64,000 bases of DNA from Pseudoclavibacter sp. AY1H1 (GTDB lineage Bacteria; Actinomycetota; Actinomycetes; Actinomycetales; Microbacteriaceae): contig NZ_PSXX01000004.1 of NCBI RefSeq assembly GCF_002931055.1, positions 1 through 64,000 of the forward strand, written 5' to 3'. Numbering within the stretch: the first letter of the stretch is position 1; every line of letters starts with the position of its first letter. The notes beneath the pieces are model-generated. The model did no database searches. It saw only the letters and a list, made by a program, of their open reading frames with translations, and was not told the origin of the DNA. Of the stretch, positions 1 to 8,324 are shown piece after piece. The translations under genes and the position numbers were made by a program.

Positions 1-180
1 AATATGTTTCCAAAAGGAATCCTTACCCCCTCCAAAGGAAGAGGCACGGGATCAAATTGGCATTTGACATAGTGCACGCTGTTGAGTTCTCAAGAATCGG
101 ACGCTTCTCGTTTCCGGCCTATTCGACCATCTCCCGAGAGCAACCTCTCTAACCTACATCAGGTTTGGAACCTTGTCAAC
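1..180 (-). promoter_or_regulatory. rRNA operon leader and promoter P1 (16S gene lies beyond left edge)
   Basis: On the minus strand a TTGACA box (174-179) is followed after exactly 17 bp by TAGGTT (151-156), a near-consensus housekeeping promoter. Downstream, 72-93 reads TTGAGAACTCAACAGCGTGC on the minus strand, the antitermination/processing-type motif typical of actinobacterial 16S leaders and 16S-23S spacers. The sequence then becomes A+T-rich towards the edge. No mature 16S start is present. A leader is favoured over a 16S-23S spacer because a promoter sits directly upstream. Confidence 0.72.
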
Positions 181-288
181 TTGGGCTGTGCGAGATTCGC
201 AATTGCCACTGGACATTCCAGTTCCTGATGTTCAGTTTCGTTGTGCTCCTTCAAGCCGATTTCCCGGCCGCTCGGAAGCAACCTGTGT

Positions 289-318
289 AACTTACCCTCG
301 CGCCGATCCTGGGGTCAA
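289..318 (-). promoter_or_regulatory. second upstream rRNA promoter P2
   Basis: On the minus strand TTGACC (313-318) is followed after 18 bp by TAAGTT (289-294), about 140 bp upstream of P1. The sequence after each -10 box is similar (both run into a GGTTGCT-containing stretch), suggesting a duplicated promoter, as is usual for rRNA operons. Nothing protein-coding is convincing in 1-420. Confidence 0.5.
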
Positions 319-429
319 ACCAGGCCACACCCCGGGCGTGTCGCGCACCACACGAGTCACGGGCTCGGCCGTTGAGTGCCGAGCAGGAACGCCGAGCCAG
401 CAGACGATGCCCGCATGACGGAGAGCGAG

Positions 430-1296
430 TCAGCCCCGAGAAGACGCATCCGCCCTCACGAGACCGTGGCGCGCAAATGCGTCGAAGATGCCGTTCTCCA
501 GCACCGTTGACGTGACTTCATCCGCGAGCTCCTGCAGCTCAGGAGCAGCGTTGCCCATCGCGACACCGACGCCGCACACCTCGAACATCTCGACGTCGTT
601 CCAGCTGTCGCCGATGCCGATGGCATCAGCACGGTCGAGTCCGAGGTGCTCGAGCACCTTCTCGATTGCGGCGCCCTTCGTCGTTCCGCGCAACCCGATC
701 TCGCCATCCGAACCACCAGGCAGGGGCATGCTCCCACGCACGATGTGGAACCGCTCGCCGAACTCCTGCCGCGCGCGCTCCACAGCACCGGCTTCCTCGG
801 TGAAGAAGACGGCCTTCGCGATCTCGTCGAGCGGGGCGTCCTCGATCGGCTCTGCAGAGAAGCCGGCCTGCGGCGACGTCTGCGGCTCCGGCTTGTCGGC
901 AGGGGCAGCCGCGAGGTGCTCCTGGATTGCACCTCGAGTACGGGCCGAGGCGTACACCCGCCGGTTGGTCTGCAGGAGGTAGTGGAGCTCGTGCTCCTCG
1001 AAGTGGGCGAGCAGCGCGTCGAGCTCTTCCCTCGGCATGGTCTCTCCGTGTACGAGCACGTCACCCACCATGGCGAACGCACCCCCGTTCGTCACGGCAC
1101 CGTCGAAGCCGATCTCGAGAACCGACTCAGGGATGTGGCCCGCTGCTCGCCCCGTGCACAGGTAGACGAGATGGCCGGCGGCACGAGCCTCCCGAATCGC
1201 TCGAACGGTGGAAGGCGCGATCCGGCGACCGTGGTCGAGGATCGTGCCGTCGACATCGAGGAAGGCGATCTTGGGAGTGGACGAGCGTTCTGGCAT
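430..1296 (-). CDS. HAD-superfamily Cof-type sugar phosphatase
   Basis: A 288-residue cytoplasmic phosphatase of the HAD IIB (Cof/YidA) group. Seen directly: the nucleophile motif DVDGT near residue 14, a threonine in CTGRA near 48 and the acidic Mg-binding motif GDSWND near 228, in family order and spacing, with the cap domain between them. The length is normal for the family. Members dephosphorylate sugar phosphates, phosphoglycolate-like compounds or flavin precursors; the substrate cannot be read from sequence. The ATG at 1296 gives a standard N-terminus. It is followed by the leftward rRNA promoter region and is probably transcribed alone. Confidence 0.85.
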   Translation of the reverse strand: MPERSSTPKIAFLDVDGTILDHGRRIAPSTVRAIREARAAGHLVYLCTGRAAGHIPESVLEIGFDGAVTNGGAFAMVGDVLVHGETMPREELDALLAHFEEHELHYLLQTNRRVYASARTRGAIQEHLAAAPADKPEPQTSPQAGFSAEPIEDAPLDEIAKAVFFTEEAGAVERARQEFGERFHIVRGSMPLPGGSDGEIGLRGTTKGAAIEKVLEHLGLDRADAIGIGDSWNDVEMFEVCGVGVAMGNAAPELQELADEVTSTVLENGIFDAFARHGLVRADASSRG

Positions 1297-1329
1297 GTGA
1301 CCTCACGATGATTCAGCGGAGAGGGGACT

Positions 1330-1500
1330 CGGCCACACAAGCCTATGCCGCCCGGAACGCAGAGGACCCGGCCGGAATGCCGAGGAGCGTACCGGAACGC
1401 GACGCACCATGTCGGAATGCGGAAGTGCGGTCTGAATGCAGGAAGGCGACGAGTGCAGAAAGGCACCGGGAATGCAGAAGACCCGGGAATGCAGAAGACC
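1330..1500. repeat. degenerate GGAAYGC repeats with a 17-bp tandem pair
   Basis: Between the HAD gene and tRNA-Met the motif GGAATGC/GGAACGC recurs about seven times. It ends in two perfect tandem copies of CGGGAATGCAGAAGACC (1467-1483 and 1484-1500). No start with a ribosome site precedes it, so it is read as a non-coding simple repeat. Confidence 0.6.
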
Positions 1501-1527
1501 CGGTGGCCAGAAGGGCAACCGGGTCTT
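1495..1527 (-). terminator. hairpin terminator after tRNA-Met
   Basis: AAGACCCGGT (1495-1504) and ACCGGGTCTT (1518-1527) form a perfect 10-bp stem with a 13-nt loop, 7 nt past the 3' end of tRNA-Met on the minus strand. It overlaps the 17-bp tandem repeats. There is no strong U-run, which is common in actinobacteria. Confidence 0.6.
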
Positions 1528-1533
1528 GATCTG

Positions 1534-1607
1534 TAGCTGGAGAGAGATTCGAACTCTCGACCTCACGATTATGAGTCGTGCGCTCTCACCAACTGAGCTA
1601 CCCAGCC
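1534..1607 (-). tRNA. tRNA-Met (anticodon CAT), elongator type
   Basis: Full cloverleaf of 74 nt. The 5' arm GGCTGGG pairs with TCCAGCT (G-T wobbles at both ends), D-stem GCTC/GAGC, anticodon stem CACGA/TCGTG around CAT, T-stem GAGAG/CTCTC with loop TTCGAAT, discriminator A. The closed 1-72 pair argues for elongator rather than initiator tRNA. CCA is not encoded. Confidence 0.95.
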
Positions 1608-1642
1608 ATGGGTGTCGAGGATGCTTTCGCACCCACGATCAG

Positions 1643-1714
<72 letters not shown>

Positions 1715-1765
1715 AAGATGCCAATCGAGCTTGTGGCTCGGAATGGCACCAGATGAGGATAGCAC

Positions 1766-1802
1766 CTCACGGAACCCCGTGAGTACACCACCCTCGTGGT
1801 GT
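1766..1802 (-). terminator. double hairpin after the M23 peptidase gene
   Basis: Two adjacent perfect 7-bp stems with 4-nt loops: CTCACGG/CCGTGAG (1766-1772 with 1777-1783) and ACACCAC/GTGGTGT (1785-1791 with 1796-1802). They lie just beyond the peptidase stop and before tRNA-Thr, where the peptidase transcript should end. Confidence 0.6.
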
Positions 1803-1810
1803 GCCGCGTG

Positions 1811-3070
1811 TTACGCGCCGGCGCTTTCGCCGGGCATCGTGACGACCGTGGAAACGTTGTTGAACTGCGTGAGGAAGGCAATCGGGTCGATCTTGTTGCC
1901 ATCCGCCGTGTGCACCTCGAGGTGCAGGTGGGGGCCAGTGGATGCGCCCGTGTTCCCGACCTTGCCGAGCTCGTCGCCGACCTTGACGACGTCGCCGACC
2001 TTGACCCCGATGGAGCCGGTCAGCATGTGACCGTAGACGCTCTCGTAGCTCTGTCCGTTGATGACGTGCTGCACGATGACGTGCACGCCGAGGCCGCCGT
2101 TGTCGGTCGGGGTGACGCTCGTGACCGTGCCGCCGGCGATCGCGCCGATCGGCGTGCCCTGCGCAGGTGCGAAGTCGATGCCCATGTGGTTCGTGCTGCC
2201 GATGCCGCCGGGCGAGACGCGAGGACCGAAGTCGTCGGTGATGGCGACGCCGACCGGGAAGGGCCACTGGACCGTCGCGGACAGGTCGTTCTTGTAGGTG
2301 CCGCGGTCGACGAGGCTCATGAGGTTGGCCGCCGTGGCCGACCCCATGGTCGTGACGGCGTAGGCGTCTTCGCGCTCGACCGTGGTGGCTTCGCCGCCGG
2401 CGACCGTGAGGGTCTGGCCGGGGACCGAGGAGACGGCGTCGGCGAGCGCTGCAGAGCTGTCGCCTGCGACCTGGTCTTCCTGCGTGGAGGTGGCGTTCGC
2501 GGGCATCGTCGAGACGACGGCGATGGTTGCGGCGAAGCCGAGCGCCGTGACGCCAGCTGCACCGCGGAGGAGCGCGCCGCGCTTCTTGTGCGACTTCTCC
2601 GAGTTCTTGACACGGACGAGTCCGCGACGGCCTGTCTTGCTGTCGACCTCGGGGCGGAGCGCCTCTTCGTTGCGAGCGAAGCTCAGCGGAACCTCGAGCA
2701 CCGCGACCGAAGCCCGCTCGATGCGTGCCGTCGACTCGGTGTCGTCCGAACGGATCTGGGCAACCTCGGCGATGCTCGGCGTGGAGATGGACGCCGGGGC
2801 CGGAGCGGGTGCGGAGACGACCGGAGCAGTCTCGGCCTGGCCGGCCGAGACGATCTTCGGCGCGAGCGCTGCCGTGATGACTGGGGCCGACGCGACGGGA
2901 GCCGTCGTGCGCTCCGCCTCACGCCGAGCGCGGCGCGAGCTGAAGGCCTCTGGAGTTGCCGCCGGTGCGATGGTCGCGAGCGATGCGAGACGCTCTGCTT
3001 CGCGGAGTTCTCGACGGGTCATGGGCGCCGGCAGAGCCTGCTCCTGGCCCGATGTGAGAAGGGAAGTCAA
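1811..3070 (-). CDS. membrane-anchored M23 peptidoglycan endopeptidase
   Basis: A 419-residue cell-wall hydrolase of the M23 (LytM-like) family that cuts peptide cross-links in peptidoglycan. Residues 1-168 are a basic Ala/Pro-rich cytoplasmic region, about 170-190 form one membrane segment, and the M23 domain occupies about 265-400. Zinc ligands are visible as H295 and D299 in NHMGIDF and H383 in HLHLEVH, with H381 as the partner catalytic histidine, so the enzyme looks active. The gene is preceded by a long untranslated region that may hold a structured leader. The downstream double hairpin isolates it from the tRNAs. Confidence 0.88.
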   Translation of the reverse strand: MTSLLTSGQEQALPAPMTRRELREAERLASLATIAPAATPEAFSSRRARREAERTTAPVASAPVITAALAPKIVSAGQAETAPVVSAPAPAPASISTPSIAEVAQIRSDDTESTARIERASVAVLEVPLSFARNEEALRPEVDSKTGRRGLVRVKNSEKSHKKRGALLRGAAGVTALGFAATIAVVSTMPANATSTQEDQVAGDSSAALADAVSSVPGQTLTVAGGEATTVEREDAYAVTTMGSATAANLMSLVDRGTYKNDLSATVQWPFPVGVAITDDFGPRVSPGGIGSTNHMGIDFAPAQGTPIGAIAGGTVTSVTPTDNGGLGVHVIVQHVINGQSYESVYGHMLTGSIGVKVGDVVKVGDELGKVGNTGASTGPHLHLEVHTADGNKIDPIAFLTQFNNVSTVVTMPGESAGA

Positions 3071-3089
3071 CGATTCATATCCTTACCGC

Positions 3090-3335
3090 GGTTTATAACG
3101 AACTGGTAAATAGTAACGCGCAGGTCACGGAAACTTCAAGGTCTCCAGGGAATCCTACGCGGTCATGGCCGACCTAGGCGACTGCCCCCTGGGCCGCCTC
3201 GCCCGGAATCACGCGGGAGAGGGGCAGGACGGGACTCACCGGATCTCGTCCGAATTCACCCCGTACCCGGGCGAGCCGAGTTCAGTCTGGGCCGTTACCA
3301 ACCACGCCGAGCCGTCAGGAGCCACGTGGGAGAGG
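3090..3335 (-). promoter_or_regulatory. possible structured RNA leader of the M23 peptidase
   Basis: The roughly 250 bp upstream of the peptidase hold no gene. On the minus strand they contain GGGGTGAATTCGG followed by GATCCGGTGAGTCCCG, which resembles the central part of actinobacterial c-di-AMP (ydaO-type) riboswitches; these often precede cell-wall hydrolase genes. The diagnostic 3' segment CAGCTAACCTC is not present, so the assignment is tentative. A short A+T-rich stretch (3100-3115) near the start could hold a promoter instead. Confidence 0.3.
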
Positions 3336-3340
3336 GAGAG

Positions 3341-4240
3341 CTACTCGTCCGCCAGGACCGAGACGTAGCGCATGAGCTCCTGCTCCAGCCCCGGCCTCGC
3401 GGCGATGATCAGCCGACGCCCTTCGCGCCCGAGCCCCTCACCCACGACGACCGCTCCAGCCTCACGGGCGACCAGAGCAGCTCCGGCGTGATCCCAGGGG
3501 TTCAGCCCCGACTCGTAGTACGCATCCAGCCGGTTGATCGCGATGTTGCACAGATCGAGGGAGGCGGCCCCCACGCGGCGCAGGTCGCGCACGCGCCCAG
3601 CCAGCGTCATCCACTGCTCCGCCTGCTGCACCCGGCGCTTGGCGGAGTAGCTGAACCCCGTGCCGACAAGCGCGAGCTCGAGAGGAGGGGCAGCATCCAC
3701 GTGCAGCCGCTCGCCGTTGCACCACGCACCCTGACCTCGCACTGCTGTGAAGGCTTCGCGCCCCTCAGGATTCACGACGGCCGCGGCGAGGGTCGTGAAG
3801 CTCGAGGGCTCCGACCCCGGGTCGCCGACGACCACGGCGACGCTCACCGCGTAGTTGGGGTACCCGTATAAGTAATTGACGGTGCCATCGATGGGGTCGA
3901 CCACCCAGGTGAGCCCCGTCGTGCTCGCAGACGCGTCCGACTCCTCGCCGAAGAACCCGTCGCCGGGGCGCAGCCCCTCGAGACGACGACGGATGTGCGC
4001 CTCGGACTCCCTGTCGGAGGCGGTGACGATGTCGACCGACGACGACTTCGTGTCGGCGACGGCCACTCCCTCCCGACGGCGAGCAGCGACGAGCTCGGCG
4101 GCCTCCGTCGCCACCGTCACCGCGATGTCGAGGAGCCCTCGGAGCTCTTCGGGAGTGAACTGGTCGGCGTCGTGAACGGTCTGAGCATCGTCGAGTTCTG
4201 GCACGCCCTGGAGCGTAGCAATGCCTGCCTCCCGTCCCAT
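3341..4240 (-). CDS. inositol-monophosphatase-family phosphatase
   Basis: A 299-residue Mg-dependent phosphatase of the IMPase/histidinol-phosphatase (HisN)/FBPase-like family. Seen: a GEES-type acidic motif, the DPIDGT metal-binding motif and the C-terminal NPWDHAGA motif, all intact. Substrates in this family include inositol phosphate, histidinol phosphate and fructose bisphosphate; divergence from a fructose operon makes a sugar phosphate attractive but unproven. The ATG at 4240 lacks a ribosome site and sits about 5 nt after a TAAACA box, suggesting a leaderless message. A GTG at 4204 is an alternative start. Confidence 0.8.
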   Translation of the reverse strand: MGREAGIATLQGVPELDDAQTVHDADQFTPEELRGLLDIAVTVATEAAELVAARRREGVAVADTKSSSVDIVTASDRESEAHIRRRLEGLRPGDGFFGEESDASASTTGLTWVVDPIDGTVNYLYGYPNYAVSVAVVVGDPGSEPSSFTTLAAAVVNPEGREAFTAVRGQGAWCNGERLHVDAAPPLELALVGTGFSYSAKRRVQQAEQWMTLAGRVRDLRRVGAASLDLCNIAINRLDAYYESGLNPWDHAGAALVAREAGAVVVGEGLGREGRRLIIAARPGLEQELMRYVSVLADE

Positions 4241-4273
4241 TTCTGTGTTTATCTTTGCTTCTCTTGTTTTACG
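4241..4273. promoter_or_regulatory. A+T-rich operator candidate between phosphatase and fructose operon
   Basis: A short A+T-rich island in G+C-rich DNA contains two direct half-sites, TGTTTA (4246-4251) and TGTTTTA (4265-4271), 19 bp apart, i.e. about two helical turns. DeoR-type fructose repressors bind such repeats. It sits about 60 bp upstream of the regulator gene, so autoregulation and control of the divergent phosphatase are both possible. Confidence 0.4.
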
Positions 4274-4331
4274 TCCGTTTGCCGCGTACGCTCTCCACCA
4301 GAACCAACACCCGGATCGCACAGGAGCATCC

Positions 4332-5117
4332 ATGTACGCAACGGAGCGGCACGCGCTCATCCTCGAACGCATCACGCAGCACGGGAAAGTCGCCGTGCGA
4401 GAACTCGCGAGCGACCTCGACGTCACCCCCGAGACCATCCGCCGAGACCTCGACCAGCTCGAGCTCGAGAGCCTCGTCAGGCGAGTCCACGGCGGCGCCG
4501 TCGGCAACTCCCTCGGCAGCCTCGCCGAGACCGCAGTCGCCGAACGCCAGCCCCTCAACCACGACGCCAAGGTCCGCATCGGCGAAGCCGCAGAGCGGCT
4601 CATCCCCCGCGGATTCAACGGATCCATCCTCATCGATGCCGGAACGACGACCGCCGAGATCGCCGCCGCCCTCGTCCGACGCCCCGCCGACGAACTCGCC
4701 AAGCTGCAGGTCATCAGCAACTCGCTCCCCATCCTCGCGCTCCTCGCAGCACGCAGCGAACTCACCACGATCGCCATCGGCGGCCGCGTGCGAGGCCTCA
4801 CCAGCGCTGCTGTCGGCCCCAGTGCCCTCACGCAACTCGCCGCGCTCCGCCCGGACCTCGCCTTCATCGGCACCAACGGCATCAGCGCCGAATTCGGGCT
4901 CAGCACCCCGGACCCCGACGAAGCAGCCGTGAAATCCGCCATGTGCCGGGGCGCCAGACGCGTCGTCGTCGCCGTCGACGCCTCCAAGTTCGACCAAGAC
5001 GCCCTCACCCACATCGCAGCGCTCTCCAGCGTCGATGCACTGGTCACGGACCAGCCCCCGCGAACGGCACTCGCCGCCGCGCTCACCGAGAACGACGTGG
5101 AAGCAGTGCTCGCATGA
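4332..5117 (+). CDS. fruR: DeoR-family transcriptional regulator of the fructose operon
   Basis: A 261-residue DeoR-type regulator. An N-terminal helix-turn-helix (about residues 5-55, containing VRELASDLDVTPETIRRDL) is followed by the sugar-phosphate-sensing DeoR C domain with DAGTTTAEIA and TNGI motifs. The ATG at 4332 has AGGAG 7 nt upstream; longer in-frame starts would only add an unlikely hydrophobic leader. Its stop overlaps the fruK start (ATGA), so it is made with the genes it likely controls. The probable effector is fructose 1-phosphate, by family knowledge. Confidence 0.87.
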   Translation: MYATERHALILERITQHGKVAVRELASDLDVTPETIRRDLDQLELESLVRRVHGGAVGNSLGSLAETAVAERQPLNHDAKVRIGEAAERLIPRGFNGSILIDAGTTTAEIAAALVRRPADELAKLQVISNSLPILALLAARSELTTIAIGGRVRGLTSAAVGPSALTQLAALRPDLAFIGTNGISAEFGLSTPDPDEAAVKSAMCRGARRVVVAVDASKFDQDALTHIAALSSVDALVTDQPPRTALAAALTENDVEAVLA

Positions 5118-6091
5118 TCGTCACCGTCACCGCCAACCCGGCAATCGACAGAACCCTCGCCCTCCCCCACGAGCTCGCTCGTGGGGACGTCCAGCGCCTC
5201 ACCGGAAGCGAATCGCAGGCAGGCGGCAAGGGCATCAACGTGTCCCGCGCGCTCCGCGCCTCCAAGCTCGACAACCTCGCCGTCTTCCCGGCCTCCGCCG
5301 ACGACGACTTCACGAACCTCGTCGAAGCCGAAGGCCTGCGGATGCTGCCCGTGCCCATCGAAGGCAGAGTGCGCACCAACTTCGCCATCACCGAGAGCGA
5401 CGGAACCACCACCAAGCTCAACGAGCCAGGGCCCCACCTCAGCGCAGACGAAGCAGACGCCCTCGTCGCAGCTGTCATCGCAGCATCCCGCGACGCCGAA
5501 TGGCTTGTCCTCGCAGGCTCGCTGCCACGTGGCCTCGACTCCTCCTTCTACGCAGCCCTCATCGAGGCCGTCCGCGCAGAGCTCGGCGAGGCCGCACCAC
5601 GCGTCGCCGTCGACAGCTCCGACGCACCGCTCAAGGCGCTCCTCGCATCCGGCACCCGCGTGCAGCTCATCAAGCCGAATGCCTTCGAGCTCGCCGAGCT
5701 GAGCGGCATCGCCGACGGAGACGCCCTCGAAGCTGACCCGCAGCTCGCCGCCGACGCGGCAGGCTGGGCCCTCGAGAACGGAGCCGACGCCGTCCTCGCC
5801 ACCCTCGGCGGGGCAGGCGCCATCTACCGCGACGCCACGACCAGCCTCTTCGCCGCCCCGCCACCCACTCGCGTGCGCAGCACCGTCGGAGCGGGCGACT
5901 CGTCGCTCGCCGGCTACCTGCTCGCGAGCGTCACCGGGGCACCCCCCGAACGCGCCCTCGCCCAAGCCGTCGCCCACGGAAGCGCCGCCGCTTCCCTGCC
6001 GGGCAGCGGAGTCCCCTCCCCAGAACAGACACGACCGGACCTCGTCCGCATCACCCACCTCGCAAGCAGCACCAAGGAGAACGCATCATGA
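5114..6091 (+). CDS. fruK: 1-phosphofructokinase
   Basis: A 325-residue PfkB-family kinase that phosphorylates fructose 1-phosphate to fructose 1,6-bisphosphate. Seen: the N-terminal TVTANPAIDRT typical of FruK/LacC, the GGKGINVSRA substrate motif near residue 40, and the C-terminal anion-hole/catalytic motif GAGDS near 260. It overlaps fruR upstream (ATGA at 5114) and the PTS gene downstream (ATGA at 6088), so the three are translationally coupled. Confidence 0.93.
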   Translation: MIVTVTANPAIDRTLALPHELARGDVQRLTGSESQAGGKGINVSRALRASKLDNLAVFPASADDDFTNLVEAEGLRMLPVPIEGRVRTNFAITESDGTTTKLNEPGPHLSADEADALVAAVIAASRDAEWLVLAGSLPRGLDSSFYAALIEAVRAELGEAAPRVAVDSSDAPLKALLASGTRVQLIKPNAFELAELSGIADGDALEADPQLAADAAGWALENGADAVLATLGGAGAIYRDATTSLFAAPPPTRVRSTVGAGDSSLAGYLLASVTGAPPERALAQAVAHGSAAASLPGSGVPSPEQTRPDLVRITHLASSTKENAS

Positions 6092-8124
6092 CCACCTACA
6101 TCACGCCAGGGCTCGTCGCCCTCGACGTCGACCTGGGTGCGGACAAGACCGATGTCATCCGCAACCTGGCCGAACGCGTCGTCTCGCAAGGCCGCGCGAC
6201 CGACGCAGCAGCGCTCGCCGCCGACGCCCTCGCCCGCGAAGAGCAGGGCGCCACGGGCGTCCCCGGCGGTATCGCCATCCCCCACTGCCGCTCCGGCGCC
6301 GTCACCGAGGCCACCCTCGCCATGTCGCGCCTCACGCCAGGCGTCGACTTCGGCGCTCACGACGGCCCGAGCGACCTTGTCTTCTTCATCGCTGCCCCGG
6401 ACGGCGCCCACGACGAGCACCTCCAGATGCTCTCGAAGCTCGCCCGCTCCCTCATGGTCCCCGAGTTCAACGACTCGCTCCGCGCCGCGACCACCCCGGA
6501 AGAGATCGTCGCGATCGTCGAGAAGGCCCTCGAGCCGGAGGAAGAGAAGCCAGCAGCGGCAGCCGCAGAGGCAGCCCCCGCCGCGGGCGGCGCATCCACC
6601 GGCCCCGTCATCGTCGCCGTCACCTCCTGCGCCACCGGCATCGCCCACACCTTCATGTCCGCGGATGCGCTCACGGCGAAGGCCAAGGAGATGGGCATCG
6701 AGTTCTACGTCGAGCCGCAGGGTTCCTCGAAGGTCACGCCGCTCGACCCCGCCATCATCAAGCGCGCCGACGCCGTCATCTTCGCCAACGACGTCGACGT
6801 GCGCGACCGCGGCCGATTCGCCGGCAAGCCCGTCGTGCAGTCGCCCGTGAAGCGCGGCATCGACCACCCGGACGAGCTGCTCAACGAGGCCGTCGCCGCC
6901 GCCAAGGACCCGAACGCGAAGCGCGTCCCCGCAGCGGACTCCAGCGAAGCCTCCCAGAACACCGCAAACGAGAGCGTCGGCGCCCGCATCAAGCGCTGGC
7001 TGCTGACCGGCGTCAGCTACATGATCCCGTTCGTCGCAGGTGGCGGCCTCCTCATCGCCCTCGGATTCCTCCTCGGCGGCTACGACATCGTCAGCGATGG
7101 CCGCAACACGGACATCATCCTGCAGAACTCCCTCTTCAACCTGCCCCCGGACGAGGCAACCCGCTCGGGCCTCCTCGTCTACCTCGGCGCCGTCGCATCC
7201 GCCATCGGGCAGGCCTCGATGGGCTTCCTCGTGCCAGCCCTCGCCGGCTACATCGCCTACGCCATCGCGGACCGACCAGGTATCGCACCCGGATTCGTCG
7301 CCGGTGCCGTCGCAGGCATCATGGGCGCCGGCTTCATCGGCGGCATCGTCGGTGGCCTCATCGCAGGTGGCGCGGCCTACTGGATCGGCTCGTGGAACGT
7401 ACCGCGGTGGATGCGCGGCCTCATGCCGGTCGTCATCATCCCGCTGATCGCCTCCATCATCGCCTCCGGACTCATGGTCATCCTCCTCGGCGGACCCATC
7501 GCAGCCCTCACCAACGGCCTCAACAGCTGGCTCACGGGCCTCACCGGCGCAAGCGCGGTCCTCCTCGGCATCATCCTCGGCACCATGATGTGCTTCGACC
7601 TCGGAGGCCCCGTCAACAAGGTCGCCTACGCGTTCGCCGTCGCCGGCCTCGGTGCGGGTTCGTTCGACAACCAGGCACCGTGGATGATCATGGCAACCGT
7701 CATGGCAGCCGGCATGGTCCCGCCGCTCGCCATGGCACTCGCGACGTCCATCGCGCCCCGCCTCTTCTCCCCCGTGGAGAAGGAGAACGGTCGCGCGGCC
7801 TGGCTGCTCGGTGCCGCCTTCATCTCCGAAGGCGCCATCCCGTTCGCCGCAGCCGACCCGCTGCGTGTGATCCCCGCGAGCATGCTCGGCGGCGCGGCAA
7901 CCGGCGCCATCACCATGGCCATGGGCGTCACCTCGCAGGCACCCCACGGCGGAATCTTCGTGTTCTTCGCCATCGGCAACCTGCTCTGGTTCGTCCTCGC
8001 CATCATCATCGGCATGGTCATCTCGGCCCTCACCGTCGTTGCCCTCAAGAAGTGGGTGCGCAAGGCGCCCGTCGACGCCGACGTACCGGTCGCCGCATCG
8101 CTCCAGGGCGAGATGGCGCACTAG
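6088..8124 (+). CDS. fruA: PTS fructose transporter EIIABC
   Basis: A 678-residue phosphotransferase permease that imports fructose as fructose 1-phosphate. Domain order A-B-C is seen. The EIIA part (1-150) has phospho-accepting H66 in IPHCRS, an Ala/Glu-rich linker spans about 148-172, the EIIB part has phospho-accepting C181 in VTSCATGIAHT, and the EIIC part (about 300-670) is polytopic with glycine-rich membrane segments. EI and HPr are not encoded here and must be elsewhere. It is the last gene of the operon and is followed by a strong terminator. Confidence 0.93.
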   Translation: MTTYITPGLVALDVDLGADKTDVIRNLAERVVSQGRATDAAALAADALAREEQGATGVPGGIAIPHCRSGAVTEATLAMSRLTPGVDFGAHDGPSDLVFFIAAPDGAHDEHLQMLSKLARSLMVPEFNDSLRAATTPEEIVAIVEKALEPEEEKPAAAAAEAAPAAGGASTGPVIVAVTSCATGIAHTFMSADALTAKAKEMGIEFYVEPQGSSKVTPLDPAIIKRADAVIFANDVDVRDRGRFAGKPVVQSPVKRGIDHPDELLNEAVAAAKDPNAKRVPAADSSEASQNTANESVGARIKRWLLTGVSYMIPFVAGGGLLIALGFLLGGYDIVSDGRNTDIILQNSLFNLPPDEATRSGLLVYLGAVASAIGQASMGFLVPALAGYIAYAIADRPGIAPGFVAGAVAGIMGAGFIGGIVGGLIAGGAAYWIGSWNVPRWMRGLMPVVIIPLIASIIASGLMVILLGGPIAALTNGLNSWLTGLTGASAVLLGIILGTMMCFDLGGPVNKVAYAFAVAGLGAGSFDNQAPWMIMATVMAAGMVPPLAMALATSIAPRLFSPVEKENGRAAWLLGAAFISEGAIPFAAADPLRVIPASMLGGAATGAITMAMGVTSQAPHGGIFVFFAIGNLLWFVLAIIIGMVISALTVVALKKWVRKAPVDADVPVAASLQGEMAH

Positions 8125-8133
8125 TCCACGACC

Positions 8134-8167
8134 GCCGGGCGCGGAGGCCAACGCCTCCGCGCCCGGC
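8134..8167 (+). terminator. strong terminator of the fructose operon
   Basis: A perfect 15-bp G+C-rich stem (8134-8148 with 8153-8167) with a CAAC loop, 10 bp after the PTS stop codon. No U-run follows. Confidence 0.8.
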
Positions 8168-8177
8168 CCGCACGACT

Positions 8178-8245
8178 TCTCGGGATGGGTTTCGCGCTTC
8201 GGGATGGGTAGCTTCCCATCCCGAAGCGCGAAACCCATCCCGAGA
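8178..8245. repeat. perfect 31-bp palindrome, GGGATGGGTT repeat family
   Basis: Arms 8178-8208 and 8215-8245 are perfectly complementary with a 6-nt loop TAGCTT. Each arm contains CGGGATGGGTTTCGCGCTT followed by CGGGATGGG. It lies between convergent genes (PTS and nhaA). Related sequence recurs near 42667-43240 and 57370-57940, so this is a family of intergenic palindromes in this genome rather than a one-off terminator. Confidence 0.85.
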
Positions 8246-8324
8246 GTCGTTGGTCACGAGGCCGGGCCCGCATCCACTGTCACGTGGATGCGGGCCCGGC
8301 CTGTCTCTGCTCGGAGCTCGGCGG

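Noticed and set aside
173-418. Short plus-strand frame over the rRNA promoter region
   Set aside because: It starts inside the TTGACA box of a strong minus-strand promoter, has no ribosome site and resembles no protein.
1330-1500. Small GGAATGC-repeat coding frames
   Set aside because: No ribosome sites, frames overlap the tRNA terminator and the peptides are low complexity.
4241-6058. N-terminal extension of the IMPase-family gene on the minus strand to 905 residues
   Set aside because: The extra part is the antisense of fruR and fruK, with shadow-frame composition; the phosphatase domain is complete from 4240.
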